Below, in pieces: positions 42,808 to 54,284 of a stretch of 64,000 nt of DNA. Source of the stretch: Galeopsis tetrahit (Eukaryota > Streptophyta > Magnoliopsida > Lamiales > Lamiaceae); assembly GCA_963675135.1 (NCBI GenBank), contig OY776130.1:29318001-29382000 (forward strand), read 5' to 3'. Positions within the stretch are counted from its first letter, which is position 1; every line of letters begins with the position of its first letter. Below the pieces are notes generated by a model, which was given only the letters and a program-made list of their open reading frames with translations, had not been told where the DNA came from and made no database searches. Made by a program: the position numbers and the translations under genes.

Positions 42808-43729
42808 CTATTTTAATAAATAAAATTAAAACAGTATAATAAATTAATCAATAATTTACTAATGAAATCTATAATTTCTTAATTTAATCAATAACATTTT
42901 ACTAATTAAGTCAATAATTTCCTAATTTAATCAATAACAATTTACTAATGAAATCAATAATTTACCAAGTTAATTAATAATGACATAATTTAAACAATAT
43001 CAATAATTACTATATTAATCAACAACACTCCTACTTGTAACAATAATTACTAATTTAATCAACAATAATAACTTAGTTTAATTGATACATAGTTTACTAA
43101 TTCAACGAAAAATTTCCAAATTTAATTATAGTAATTTCTTAATTTAATTAACAATAACCTAATTTAATTAATTAATCAATCGACAATATAACCTAATTTA
43201 ATTAACTGACAATAACCTAATTTAATTATCAAACACATTCTTCTCAATGTTAACTATAATCATATCGTACATGCACTAACTAGATAATTAATTATTTAAC
43301 ACTATCTAACAAGTACCAATTATATATTAATTAAATAAACAAACTATATAACAATCTAACGTAAAAAAAACAATAAATTTATAAAGAACTACACTATAAC
43401 ACGAACAATTAATTACAATTAACCAAAAACATCATAATCCACGTAACATATATATCAATTAATTATACATATTCATCAACTACGTACGTACATGCAATTT
43501 TATAATAATTAACATACAATTTACAATAATACAATAACTTAATTAAAATTAATTAATAATTTATAAAACTTATCGTTCAAATTGAAGAAAACTGAAGAAA
43601 ACTGCAGTAGATGATCAGATGGAATGTTCTTCGTCTTCGAATCCACGAACGAGAGGAGGAAAGTGGATTTTTTTCCCTTCTTAATCAAACTGCCTCTCGG
43701 CAGTTTATATATAAAAAAAAATTGCTACC
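42808..43729. other. AT-rich 5' region of the CACTA-1 transposase gene
   Basis: Mostly AATTTAATTAAT/CAATAATTT words with no coding signal. It probably includes the promoter and an untranslated leader of the transposase gene. Confidence 0.45.
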
Positions 43730-44075
43730 GATGGAAATTTCCGTCGGTAGCACGAGAATATTTATGGTACGCGCCTTTTGAGGGGTTTACGAGACGGTGG
43801 GATTAAAAGCGGGTCGGCTACCGACGAAAATTTCCGTCGGGAACCAAAATTTGAACTGCCGACGGGAATATTCCGTCGGGAAGCGGGCCGAAAACGGCGC
43901 TGTTTCACCTTCAACCTAGATTACGTCGGAATTCCGTCAGAACCTCCCGACGGAAGTTGAAATCCGTCGGGAGTATGCAGATTCCGAGATTCCGTCGGAA
44001 ATCCGTCGGTACGACCGACATAATCTATTCTGTCGGTAACTTTCCGTCGACAAATCCCTTTTTTTTTTTGTAGTG
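43730..44075. mobile_element. CACTA-1 right subterminal repeats and terminus
   Basis: At least ten TTTCCGTCGG/CCGACGGAA words in both orientations, followed by a T run and TTTGTAGTG ending at 44075, the inverse of CACTACAAA. The flanking triplet on the right is GGC. The same subterminal words occur at 1-120. Confidence 0.85.
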
Positions 44076-44865
44076 GGCATCACTTGGAGATGACAGATCG
44101 AGACGGCACATGGATAGGGGCGGCACAACGGGAGTGCGAAAGGCCAACTTGGAGGAATTGAAGGCAATGACGTCCTTTGGGAGGGAGGGCGACGACGGGA
44201 GGAGGGCGACAAGTGGGTGGGTGTGTTGTGTGCAGCTTGAAAATGAGAGAAGGAGAGGGAGACTGATTGGAAAATTAGGGTTTAGAGAAAGAAGGGTATT
44301 TTAGATTTTTAAGGGGGTGTGTACTCAATTGCCCAAATTACAAGTTTGGGCTGCTTTAAAATAATTACTGGATTGGGTTCATTGCCCAATTCTTTGTTAT
44401 GTGGCCACGGTTTTTAATACCCCTCTTTTGCTGTATTCACCTCCAAAACTTCTTTTTTTTTTAAAAAAAAAAATTACACATACAAAGATAATATTTCCCT
44501 TCTATTAATTTTAAAAAATAATATGATCAACCCTAATTTAAATATAACAATAATTTAAGTATAACAATCTGCAACTGAGTCACCTCCGTGTTATCATCAT
44601 TCACCTCCAAGTTACAATTGAGTTCATATTTCAGAAAACATATTCGAAAAATTAGCAAATTTTCGGAAATAATTTTGGAAAATGTGGCAAAAACTCAAAA
44701 ATAATTTACAGGAGAAAAAATTGGTAAAAAAAATGAAGATCACATATCTAGATCTTCTATCACAAATTCAAGAGAAAACTAGATCTTCCATCATAAATCT
44801 AAGAGAAATATAAAAGGAAAACACCATGGATCTCTATCACCAATTTACCACATATCCAACAGCAA

Positions 44866-44870
<5 letters not shown>
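44076..44870. other. Flank of CACTA-1, no gene seen
   Basis: The first 230 bp are GC-richer and, on the minus strand, look like a short leader containing AACCCTAATTTTCC, but no convincing protein is encoded. The rest is AT-rich. Confidence 0.4.

Positions 44871-44914
<44 letters not shown>
44871..44914. repeat. (TA)n microsatellite
   Basis: An uninterrupted AT/TA dinucleotide run of about 44 bp. Confidence 0.95.
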
Positions 44915-44917
<3 letters not shown>

Positions 44918-45293
44918 CACAAATGAAAATAAAATAAAATTAAACACCTTGGACGGAAGCGAGTAAAACGGGGCTACGATTGTGCAGGGTGTGTGTTTGT
45001 GTGCGTCGCCGCTGTGATTTGCAGGGGGAGGGGGTGAGCGCGGCGACTGCGATTTGCAAGTGCACGACGACTGCAATTTGTATGGGTGGGAGGGTGCGTC
45101 GTCGCCACTGCGTCTGTGCAACGAGGGGGTCCGAGCGGCGATGGGGGCAACGTAGGGTCCTGGTGGCGGCGGTAACTTGGAGAGGGAGAGGAGAAGTGGG
45201 AGGAGAAAATGAGAAAAAAACGAGTAAGATTAGAGTTAATGAGGGAGGGTAGTGTTGGAAAATTGAAGAGGGTGAACTCAGCCTTCGTGTATA
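44915..45293. other. GC-richer stretch, no identifiable gene
   Basis: Positions 44980-45250 have open frames on both strands, but composition (GGTGCGTCG-type words) and lack of known motifs give no support for a gene. It resembles the leader-like block at 44080-44300. Confidence 0.3.
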
Positions 45294-45319
45294 CTAGTGC
45301 ACGCCCCGCAATACGCGGG
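45294..45319 (-). mobile_element. Possible Helitron 3' terminus
   Basis: Read on the minus strand: hairpin CCCGC-GTATT-GCGGG, seven bases, then CTAG followed by T. This is the hairpin plus CTRR arrangement of Helitron 3' ends. The element would extend to the right; its 5' TC end was not found, so the call is tentative. Confidence 0.35.
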
Positions 45320-47240
45320 ATTATAAAAAAAACATTATTTAAATTTTTTTTATTTAATAAGATTCAATATTACATCCAAAAAAATTCTGCCAATTTTAGA
45401 GTAAAGAATTAATGAAATTGTAAACAATTTTCTTCTAAATTTATAATAAATACACTCAATTAATAATTATTGATAGGACAGTTCATAAAATTTTGAGACT
45501 CTTCTTAATGTTTATGTAAGATTGAAAAGCCCAAACAAAAGAAACTACATCTTAAAGAAGTAATGAAGATATCTTAAAGAAGCAATGAAGATAAACATTA
45601 AATCATAATCATCAAAAACATTTATACATCATAAAAGAGTTAGAAATCTGACACAAATATTATGAAATCTTGAACTCATGATAGAAATACATTGAATATA
45701 AAAGTTAAATATACAAACACACATGAAACTTATAAACCTGTTACATGAAATAATTTAGAATGTATAAAATTCTGGAAAAGTCCCATATGTCCAACATGAG
45801 AAATTAGTCTAAAAGATTAGTTTGAAGCCCTACCAATCCACCAGGTTCAAGTCCTTCATAGTTGCATAATTCATCGTTACCACCCATCAACACCTAAAAA
45901 ATGAAAAACACAAATAAATTTTTTGTTACAAACTTACTGTTCACAAAATTAATCACAGGTTCACCACAACACATTTGTCAAAATGCCACCCAAGATTTTT
46001 TAATACCAAATGATTCCAAAATCTGGAAAAAACCTGAGAATGTGGAGAATAAGAGTGAAAAATGAAGCGGAGACATGAGGAAAGAACACAATGACAAATA
46101 TATGAATTAAAGGCTGAAACTTTTCATATCTTAAGTTTTAGACCCTTGCAATAAAATATTTGAATCACTTATTGTTAGAAAAGATTTTAGAACTTCATAC
46201 CTAAATAACCAATAGGACTCTAGGCTGAGTTGCAATATTGAATTTAAAATATAAATATGCACAGAAAAATATAAATAAATCTGAAACTAAGAAAAAAAAA
46301 AGAATAAAAAATAAATTGAGAGAGAAAATATTAATCAAACTCAACAATTTCTGAAATTCACTATCTTTTAAGTGAAGATGAAAAAAAATAAAATAAAATT
46401 GAGATCAAACTCAACTATTACTACTGAAACTTACTATCCAAAAAAAATCATAACATTACTCCCAAAGCGACGCAAATAATGAAAAGTTTGTTTCCTTGAA
46501 ATCAAAAATTTAAAAAAAAAAAAAAATTGTATCAGAAACCTTTTCAATATAAGATAAAACAAAAGGCCGTACAGAGAAAATTGAGAAGGTCAAACGATTA
46601 ATAGATGATCTCGGCAGTAGCGACCGTATTCAATTTTTAATTGAAATTGAATTAAAATGAAATCAGATATTTATGAATTCAGACCCTCAAAGAATGTAAG
46701 AACGAAGAAGAGGCGGAAAAGAAGTGAATACTAATGGTAAATGTAAGATAGATAAGATGCAAGATGGGGGAGAATACTCACCGTAAAATGCTAAGATGAG
46801 AGATGGGGGGAGAATACTAACTATAAATGCAAATAGAAATTGAGAATATAAGGGCTTTATTATTTCAAAATACATTATTTAAAGAAATAAAAATAAAAAG
46901 ATTAAGAATTGAAAAGTAAAAAAAGAGGCGGTTTTAAAAAACAGTATTTACGTATTTAAATTTGTTTTTAAAGAATTTAAAAGAAAAAAAAAGGCGGTTT
47001 TTAAAAAATAACCGACTCATAAAAATGCAGTATTTCAAAATGAAAAAAGGAGAGTAAACCAAGTAAGATTTGAGAGAACTGTGAAATAGACGAAGTAAAG
47101 ATATGATTTGGTACGATTATTTACACCTCCGTGGTTGTGCACTACCCCACCAATTTATTAATTTAATAATACTTAAAAAAAAAAACCTAAAATGCCCTTT
47201 ATTGTAAAAGTATCACTAATAAATACACCTCATTTGATCG
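45320..47240. other. AT-rich stretch, no gene seen
   Basis: Only short chance ORFs. It could be the body of the putative Helitron. No terminal repeats or domains were recognised. Confidence 0.4.
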
Positions 47241-47249
47241 TAAAAAAAT

Positions 47250-48503
47250 GAGACAAATTCACAAATGATCTTGTAACTTTGTCTGAATCCGCAAAAGGTC
47301 TTGTAACTTTATATTTGAACAATTTTAATCATTTTAGTTTCAATTTTAATCATTTTGATCTCAATTTTGTTCCTTTAAATCTAATTTCAGCCCTTAAAGT
47401 CCAAATTCAGTCCTCAAAGTCCAATCTCAGTCAAATCTGTCCAATGTCAATCCTTTTAATCCAAGTTCATATCTCACTCCGGAATAGAACATGTGTATTT
47501 TACATTACATTTTTTTTTACATTTTTAACAAAATATATGTTTATTCTATTTGGTCCTAAAAAATGAGATAAATTTCCCTCCGTCCTGTAAAATTTTGCTC
47601 ACACCCATTTTTGGTTTCACAAAATATATGTTTATTCTATTTAAATAATTAACTTTTAAATATTTTTTCTACTTTCTTAAAAAGATTAAGTATGGACCAA
47701 CTAACAATATTCTTTACTCGTTATTCCATATATATTTTTTATAATTAAAATATGATTTTTTAAAAAACATGTATAAAAAGAATTGAGCAAAATTTTACTA
47801 GACTGAGAAAGTCATTTTTAAGAAATAAGAGTGATATATTTAATATAAAATTTTAATAAATATTTATTTACAATTTAATATACTTAATTTTATTAAAATC
47901 TTAATTTTATTTTTTTATGTTCTATATATACCAAATATTTATTTATAATCAAATATATAAATTTGTGTGTTCATTTAAATTAAACGTAAGAAGTGATATA
48001 TCTAATACAACTTTTTTTTTAAATGACTAGTTAATTTCAATGAAACAAATTAAACAATAAATTCAATTACATTTTAATACTAAAAAAAATACATTTTAAT
48101 ACATATGTATATATTTGAGTGTATATATGCAATTATCATCTAAAATTAAAATTTTAATATTTAATTTTTCATAATTTTAAATTGTTTTTAAGTTGATCGT
48201 ATGTATTTTTAGTCCTCCAAACAACTTATGTGTCGTATGATGTGTTAAAGATACTAAAAAATTAATTGTTGTGTAAAATATACATGTTATACTCCAAGTA
48301 GAATTGTAATTGAATTAAAGGGACTACAATTGAATTGATTGAACTGAAATTGGACTTAGGGGATTGAAATCGAAGTCCAGGTACTGAAATTGGGACTAAA
48401 AGGACCAAAAATGAGACTAAAAGACTAAAATTGATAAAATAAAAAGTTACAAGACCGTTTGCGGATTCAGACAAAGTTACAGGACCATTTGCGAATTTAT
48501 CTC
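47250..48503. mobile_element. MULE-1: Mutator-like element with long TIRs
   Basis: 1254 bp flanked by a perfect 9-bp duplication TAAAAAAAT (47241-47249 and 48504-48512). Terminal inverted repeats of roughly 250 bp begin GAGACAAATTCACAAATGAT on the left and the inverse GAGATAAATTCGCAAATGGT on the right, and continue with related AATTTTAGT/TCAATTTCAGT words. The centre is AT-rich and non-coding; it has a decayed Stowaway-like piece at about 47575-47815. A 9-bp duplication and long TIRs indicate a non-autonomous Mutator-like transposon. Confidence 0.85.
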
Positions 48504-48542
48504 TAAAAAAATCGACAAAATTTTATTCCTCCTTCCCTACAC

Positions 48543-49182
48543 CACTACAATGTCGTCCAAATTGTTCCTCTCTACTCAAAGGTGTTGAAGAAGCAAAACA
48601 TGACTGAAAAATGAGAAGGATACTATAAATATGTAAGTTATTGTTTGTACTTTTTGTTATGTTTTTATTTTCGAAATGCAGTGAAATACAAGACTAGGTT
48701 TTATTTTATGTTTGTCATTTATTATCCCTTGCATGTTTTGTGGGATGAAAATGGCATGTTAGAAGTTTCGCGTGTTCAAAAATTTCAATTTTTGTCGAGT
48801 ATGGTTTTCAGCACTAGTTTGTCGACGACATACATTTTGTTCGACAACACGATGAAGAAAAAAAGTGTTGAAGAGATTAATTTCGGTGCATTGTTGTCGA
48901 CCAAACATAATATTTTCGACAACAATGTGTCGACCAAAAACAATATTTTCAACACATTTATTGAAAAAGAGAATTGTGGTCGACTCGACACATAGTTGTG
49001 AAAATTAGGCTTTTGGTCAACACATTTCTATCGAAATAAATTTCAACAAGACATTGTCGACAAAATACCATTCAGTCAAAAAACCAGTGTCAAATGAAAT
49101 GCTTTTCGTCGACACTGGTCTATTGAAATAATACCCTCATTTTTAAAATCTTTTTATCGATTAAATGCTTTATTCCAATTGG
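48543..49182. mobile_element. Fragment with TGTCGAC array, possible CACTA end
   Basis: CACTACAATGTCG at 48543 resembles a CACTA terminus. Between 48790 and 49120 at least eight TGTCGA/TCGACA words occur in both orientations, as in subterminal arrays. No second terminus is seen, so it may be truncated by the hAT remnant that follows. Confidence 0.35.
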
Positions 49183-49183
49183 A

Positions 49184-49330
49184 GGTGTGCACCGGTCCGA
49201 AACCGAACCGGACCGGGACCGGTTTGAATCGGGACTGGAATCTTACCAATGGGTGGACCGGAGACTGGACCTAAATCTATCCGGTCTGGTCCGAGTTTAG
49301 TCCGTTTCAGACCATTTTTTTTTTCATATA
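49184..49330. mobile_element. hAT-type MITE remnant, ACCGGTCC family
   Basis: GAGGTGTGCACCGGTCCGAAACC and further CCGGACCGGGACC words match the left end of the MITE at 9673-10311 in shorter blocks. It is cut off by MULE-2 and no right end was found beyond it. Confidence 0.65.
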
Positions 49331-49339
49331 TAAATTATA

Positions 49340-50423
49340 GGCCAAATAATCAATTTTATCCCATACTTTTCACTTTTTACTAAATTTAGCACATACTTTT
49401 CTTTTTAAACAAATTATACCCATACTTTTCATTTTGTTATCAAATTTAGCACAAACTTTTTCTTTCATACCCATACTTTTCAGTTTTAATAAAATGCATC
49501 ACATATTTTTTATGTTTTATGAATTTTAGCACATGCTTTTATCAATTAATTTAAAATACCAAAAAAAAAAAAATGTAAAAAACATCTAATAATTAAAAAA
49601 AAAATATCTTAAATATATTTAAATTAAAAAAAAATCAATTTAAAATTTACAAATTTTAAATTTTAAATAATAATTGAACAGTGAAATTATCTAAAACTAT
49701 TGAATTAAAAAGAGATTTACAAAGTATATATAAAAAATACAGATTGAAATAAATTGTACTCCCTCCATCGAACATACTTTTGGTGAATGAAGTGAGTATA
49801 TATATTTTTTTAAATAATGCTTTGAGATTCTTTAAATAATTTTTTATATTTTATATTTTCTAGAATAAAAAATATTACTCCCTCCGTCCAATTTTATTAT
49901 TCCCATTTTCTTTTTTTGGTTGTCCAATTTTATTATGCATATACCCTTTTTAGAAACAATATTATTCATACTACTTTATCTCCACCCTCCTACTATCACT
50001 TATTTACCCACTTTGTCATTCACTTTATTCATAAACAATCATTTATTTATAAATGGACACCACAAACTTATCTACTTTATGAATAAACTAATAAATATTC
50101 ATTAAAATCCGTGCCCAAAGAAGTGGGCATAATAAAATTGGACGGATGGAGTACTATATAATTTTAGAATTTATTTATAAAGTAAGGTATATTAATTAAT
50201 TATATTTATAAAAAGTATGGGTATATATAATTTGGATAAGAGTAAAAAAGTATGTGTTAAATTTGATAAAAAATAAAAAGTATGAGTATAATTTGGTTAA
50301 GAAAAAAGTATGTGCTAGATTTGAGGAAAAATGAAAAGTATAGGTACAATTTGTTTAAAAAGAAAAATATGTGCTAGATTTTATAAAAAGTGAAAAGTAT
50401 GGGCTAAATTTGATAATTTGGCC
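49340..50423. mobile_element. MULE-2: Mutator-like element with long TIRs
   Basis: 1084 bp with near 9-bp flanks TAAATTATA (49331-49339) and TAATTTATA (50424-50432). Terminal inverted repeats of over 200 bp start GGCCAAATAATC on the left and, inverted, GGCCAAATTATC on the right, and contain repeated CATACTTTTCA(C/T)TTT and AAATTTAGCACATAC words. Non-coding. A Stowaway MITE is nested in the centre. Confidence 0.8.
49878..50151. mobile_element. Stowaway-type MITE in MULE-2
   Basis: 274 bp between TA dinucleotides (49876-49877, 50152-50153). Ends CTCCCTCCGTCCAATTTTAT and, at the right, ATAAAATTGGACGGATGGAG are long inverted repeats. Confidence 0.88.
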
Positions 50424-50481
50424 TAATTTATATCCATTGGATCAAGTTGATCACAATTGTGCAAAATTTTAAAATTCACGA

Positions 50482-50596
50482 ATTTTTTTTTTTTTTTTGA
50501 TGGAAGTTAAATACCGATCCCTTTTTCCCCTCTCCATGACTTGAACCTAAGGCCTAGGTAGTGGTGCTCTAACCACTTGAGCTATCCCACTTTGTC
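50482..50596 (-). mobile_element. tRNA-derived SINE
   Basis: On the minus strand, a tRNA-like head has pol III A box TAGCTCAAGTGG and B box GGTTCAAGTCA about 30 bp apart, followed by a short body and a poly(A) tail (T run on the plus strand at 50483-50498). It is flanked by a perfect 12-bp duplication TAAAATTCACGA (50470-50481 and 50597-50608). About 115 bp long. It is a retroposed pol III transcript and not a functional tRNA gene, because the acceptor stem partner and CCA-proximal part are absent. Confidence 0.85.
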
Positions 50597-50608
50597 TAAA
50601 ATTCACGA

Positions 50609-51744
50609 TATTACTTATATATATTAGCAACAATCACTTTAAAACTTAATTTATAGCAAATTAATATAAAGTATTCAAAAGTCAAAACCAACACTTAGAA
50701 TTAATACAAAATCAAAAAAAAAAAAAAAAACATTACAAGTAGTCTTGAGCAAATATGTAAACCATACACAAATTTAAGGGTCAATGTACACAATGTATAT
50801 ACCATTGATAAATATAAAGACAAATCAGTTACATACATGTAACTGGATCCAATTTTCCAAATGAGTTATAAATAGGTTATTAGTTATTTATCCCTCATTT
50901 TTAATAAGTCCACTCTCAATTTTTTGAACACACGTGTGTACAAACTAAATCCAATTTTATACATTAGTTATTTATCCTTTTTTTTTAAACAAGTTTACCC
51001 CCAATTTTTTAAAAAGAAAATTACATGTAAAAAAATTATATTACCATTTTATCAATTAAATTAAAATACAACTCATTAAAATTATAATTATACACCCACT
51101 ACCGAATCATCAATGTATCACCACAGAGTCAAATATTATTCTAACCCCACTATTCATACACACATATTAATAAAATTTATTTCTCATGTTACTCTTAATT
51201 AATGATTGTACATCTCATAAAAAAAAACACATTTATGTAAATATTTAATGATCTTAAAGGTTAAATTTGAAATTTATGTAAATATTTAATGATCTTAAGG
51301 TTAAATTTTTAAGAAGTGCCATTAATTTGCATTGAAAAGTGTAAAACGTCATATAATTTGTAAAGAAAACGAAAAATGAAAACGACTTATATTAAGAATA
51401 GAATGGTGTATTTTTTTTTAATTTTCAAAAAAAAAATATCTAAAAAGAACAACGAATATAAAAAAAAAAGTTGGAAAAAAAATATGAAGCTCAGAAATAA
51501 AAATTTCAGATTTTTTTTTTTTTCAAAATATGATCAAAATTTAGGAAAAAAAAAACAAGTAAACTAGAAAATTTCAATTTCTAATTTGGGTATAAATGTA
51601 TGAATATTGCATGCTCACTTTCTAGTCCTTAATCTGATTTATAATAACTAAGATTATTTTGGTATGTCTTCATTATTCTGCAATGATATATGATTTATTA
51701 CAAGTTTTTTAAATTTGTAGATTATTTTTTAAAACTAATTAATA
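50609..51744. other. AT-rich stretch, no gene seen
   Basis: Low-complexity runs of A, repeated AATTTATGTAAATATTTAATGATCTTAA (two copies near 51231-51300) and no coding signal. Confidence 0.5.
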
Positions 51745-52048
51745 CTCCCTCCGACCTTTTATTACTTGAAATTTTTTTGTTTGCACGAGTTTTAATGTAA
51801 GAATTGTTTATTAGTATTAAAGGTGATAAAGTGACTTTTTAGGGGGATGTAATGGGTAATTCAACTTTATTGGAGAAAAAATCTTAAGTTAGTGTGTAAA
51901 AAGTAATGACATGTGATGTAAATAAGAGATGTTTGAGAGAGTTTTTTAAAGGAGTAAAAAAATTACTTTTTCCAAATAAGGAAATGTTCAATTAATAATG
52001 AGACGGACGTTTTTGTCAAATGTTCAAAAAATAATGGGACGGAGGGAG
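51745..52048. mobile_element. Stowaway-type MITE
   Basis: 304 bp between TA (51743-51744 and 52049-52050). Left end CTCCCTCCGACC, right end GGGACGGAGGGAG. A second GAGACGGACG is just inside the right end. Confidence 0.8.
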
Positions 52049-52087
52049 TAACATAATCTACTTGAAAATTAAAATGGGTTGGTCTGC

Positions 52088-52312
52088 TATGGACTCGAGT
52101 GCATGTTATGCACCCTAGTCCATGTTGCACTTTTCAGTTTTACTGACTTACACTTTTTGGTAAATGGTGTTGTATTTTTCTATTATTAAACTGTATAATA
52201 ATATTTTTAGTAATAATTGAAAAGTGCAACACCATTTACCAAAAAATGTAAGTCAGTAAAACTGAAAAGTGCAACATGGACTTGGGTGCATAACATGCAC
52301 TCGAGTGCATAC
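52088..52312. mobile_element. Foldback (palindromic) element, about 225 bp
   Basis: Two arms of about 85 bp, 52088-52172 and 52228-52312, are near-perfect inverted copies (for example GTCCATGTTGCACTTTTCAG against its inverse) with an AT-rich loop of about 55 bp. Each outer end contains ACTCGAGTGCAT. A clear target duplication could not be fixed, so the superfamily is unknown. Confidence 0.75.
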
Positions 52313-53440
52313 TAGACTTTACCTAAAATTTATATTTAGAAACTTAAATGAGTGGAGAATTGGGGAAGAAATCAACAAAATATTGCATCATGAGTTTTAT
52401 TATTTTCTTTGTGGTCATCACCGTATTGACGCATTCATATGTTTATTGAGTGTGATTGTATCTATTAATTATGTGTTCAGTGCGTTCATTCTCACTTTTG
52501 TTCCTCTTAGTAGTTAGTTAATATCAATATTTTAATATTGATGTATTAATTTACATGGTATGCCTGTAATTATGAATGTGCTAAGTTATGTATTTTTTGT
52601 TAAGTGTAGTATTAGTTTAAATACGATATAGTATTAGTACGCATATGGTATAATACTAGTTAATATATTGTATAGTACTAGAGATTAATGTGAGTATAAA
52701 ATATTGTTTAATATATGAACTAATACTATACAATATGTGAACTAATACTATACTATATTTGAACTAGTACCATAGAGTATGTGAACTCGAAACTCAAAAA
52801 CATTAGAACTTGTACCAATATACAAACTAATATTATACTGTATATAAATTAATACTGTACTGCATATTAGTTAATACTATATATCATAACACTTATCAAC
52901 TGTTATCATAACACTTATAAACTAAAAATTATATTCATAAAAAAATAAAATAAAGTGATTAAAAAATGAAAGTTCGAATGAAAAAATAATTAAACAATGT
53001 AAAATAAAGTAAAATTGGTAATAAATGAAGTACAATTTTGAAAGGATAAGATGAAAATTATACACCAATTAATTAAAGTAAAATAGTACCAAGAGAATTG
53101 AACACACCTAAGAGAGATGGGAGTTTTATTTTTTAAAACAAATTATTATTATACTATTTAATACATAAAAAAATAATTAATATTATTTTAAAATATTTTT
53201 ATTAGACTATAAAATTTTAGAATAATTATTTACGACATAAAAAGAAGTACGTGAAAAAAAATTATCATTTGGATCACAAATGATAAATAGGAAAAAAAAT
53301 AAATTTAAAAAATAATATTAAAAAGAGAAGTAGAAATATCAATTGAAGTAAAATAAAAGAAAAAAGAAATTTTAAAAAATTAATGGAGTATTATTTTTAT
53401 ATGAAAAAAAATTTGAAGTAAAATAAAGGTACATGATTTT
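52313..53440. other. AT-rich stretch, no gene seen
   Basis: At 52600-52880 many ATAGTATTAGT/ACTAATACTATA words recur in both orientations, like a decayed subterminal array. Otherwise low-complexity AT-rich DNA, ending in a T run at 53438-53454. Confidence 0.45.
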
Positions 53441-53485
53441 TTTTTTTTTTTTTGAATTGTTAATGATGTCAACAAATTACATGGC

Positions 53486-54208
53486 ATGGAGGAGACTTTA
53501 CTTGAAAGAGAATCCGAAAGTCTTAACTCTCTTCTATCTATAATTAATAGGTGCACGCTGACGGAGAACGAACACGATGGGTGGAAATGGAGGCTGGATC
53601 CGAAGGGGGCGTACACAACAAAATCTGCATACCAGCTTCTTCACACAACAGTTGCAACAGGGGACTTGGATTCATCAAAGGAAGAGGCACTACCGCGGAT
53701 CTGGAAACACCCATGTCCTATTAAGGCATCGATAATGGCATGGAGGCTGCTTTGGGATAGGCTACCAACAAGAACAAACTTAAGGAGGAGAGCAATCATT
53801 ATTTCGGATGAAGAGACCAAGTGCACGACATGTGGAGATGGACCCGAATCTGCAGCACATCTGTTCCACAACTACAATGTGACGTACCAGGTCTGGGTTG
53901 ACGTTCGTAATTGGCTGAGGCTATCGTCGGCTTGTAGGGGGCAGGTATGTGAACAATTATGGCAGTTTACCAGCCTCCTCGATCAAAAAAATGGAAACAA
54001 CTTTTTGGTAGGCTTGTGGATTTGTGTGGTGTGGATTTTGTGGAATTGGAGAAATAAGGTTATATTCGATAATGGAGAATGGGATAACAAAAAGATCATA
54101 GAGAAGATAAAGGGGTGGTACTGGAGCTGGTGTTCGGCGGCCAATCTTATCAAACGTGGATCCTCCTTTAGGGGCTGGTACACAGAACCAACACTGCACA
54201 TTGCATAA
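53486..54208 (+). pseudogene. LINE C-terminal fragment with zinc-binding RVT domain
   Basis: An open frame of 240 codons matching the C-terminal part of plant non-LTR retrotransposon ORF2: DPKGAYTTKSAYQLL, then KHPCPIKASIMAWRLLWDRLPTR, then the zinc-binding motif CTTCGDGPESAAHLFHN, in which the last expected Cys is Asn. The RT and endonuclease parts are missing, so it is 5'-truncated. A short 3' region follows and is cut by the Tork LTR at 54285. It belongs to a different LINE family from the one at 35738-39720, judging by sequence. Confidence 0.75.
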
Positions 54209-54284
54209 CTTCACCTTATAATTCAATTGCTTGATCTTCTATCAGTAGTCTTATGTTTTTATTTATTAAGCTGCTACATGAATA

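Noticed and set aside
44837..45252. ORFs on both strands around the TA microsatellite
   Set aside because: They run through simple repeats or low-complexity GC-rich DNA and lack any motif.
47575..47815. A separate Stowaway MITE inside MULE-1
   Set aside because: The ends are degraded and no TA duplication could be fixed; mentioned only within MULE-1.
49757..49800. A further Stowaway MITE starting CTCCCTCCATCG
   Set aside because: Only one end is present, with no matching inverted end nearby; too little to call.
50482..50596. A functional tRNA gene
   Set aside because: It has A and B boxes but no closed acceptor stem, a poly(A) tail and a 12-bp target duplication, so it is a SINE.
53486..54208. 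A host gene of the RNase H or zinc-finger type
   Set aside because: The order of motifs (KSAYQLL, CPIKASIMAWRLLWDRLPT, zinc-binding motif) is that of LINE ORF2 C termini.
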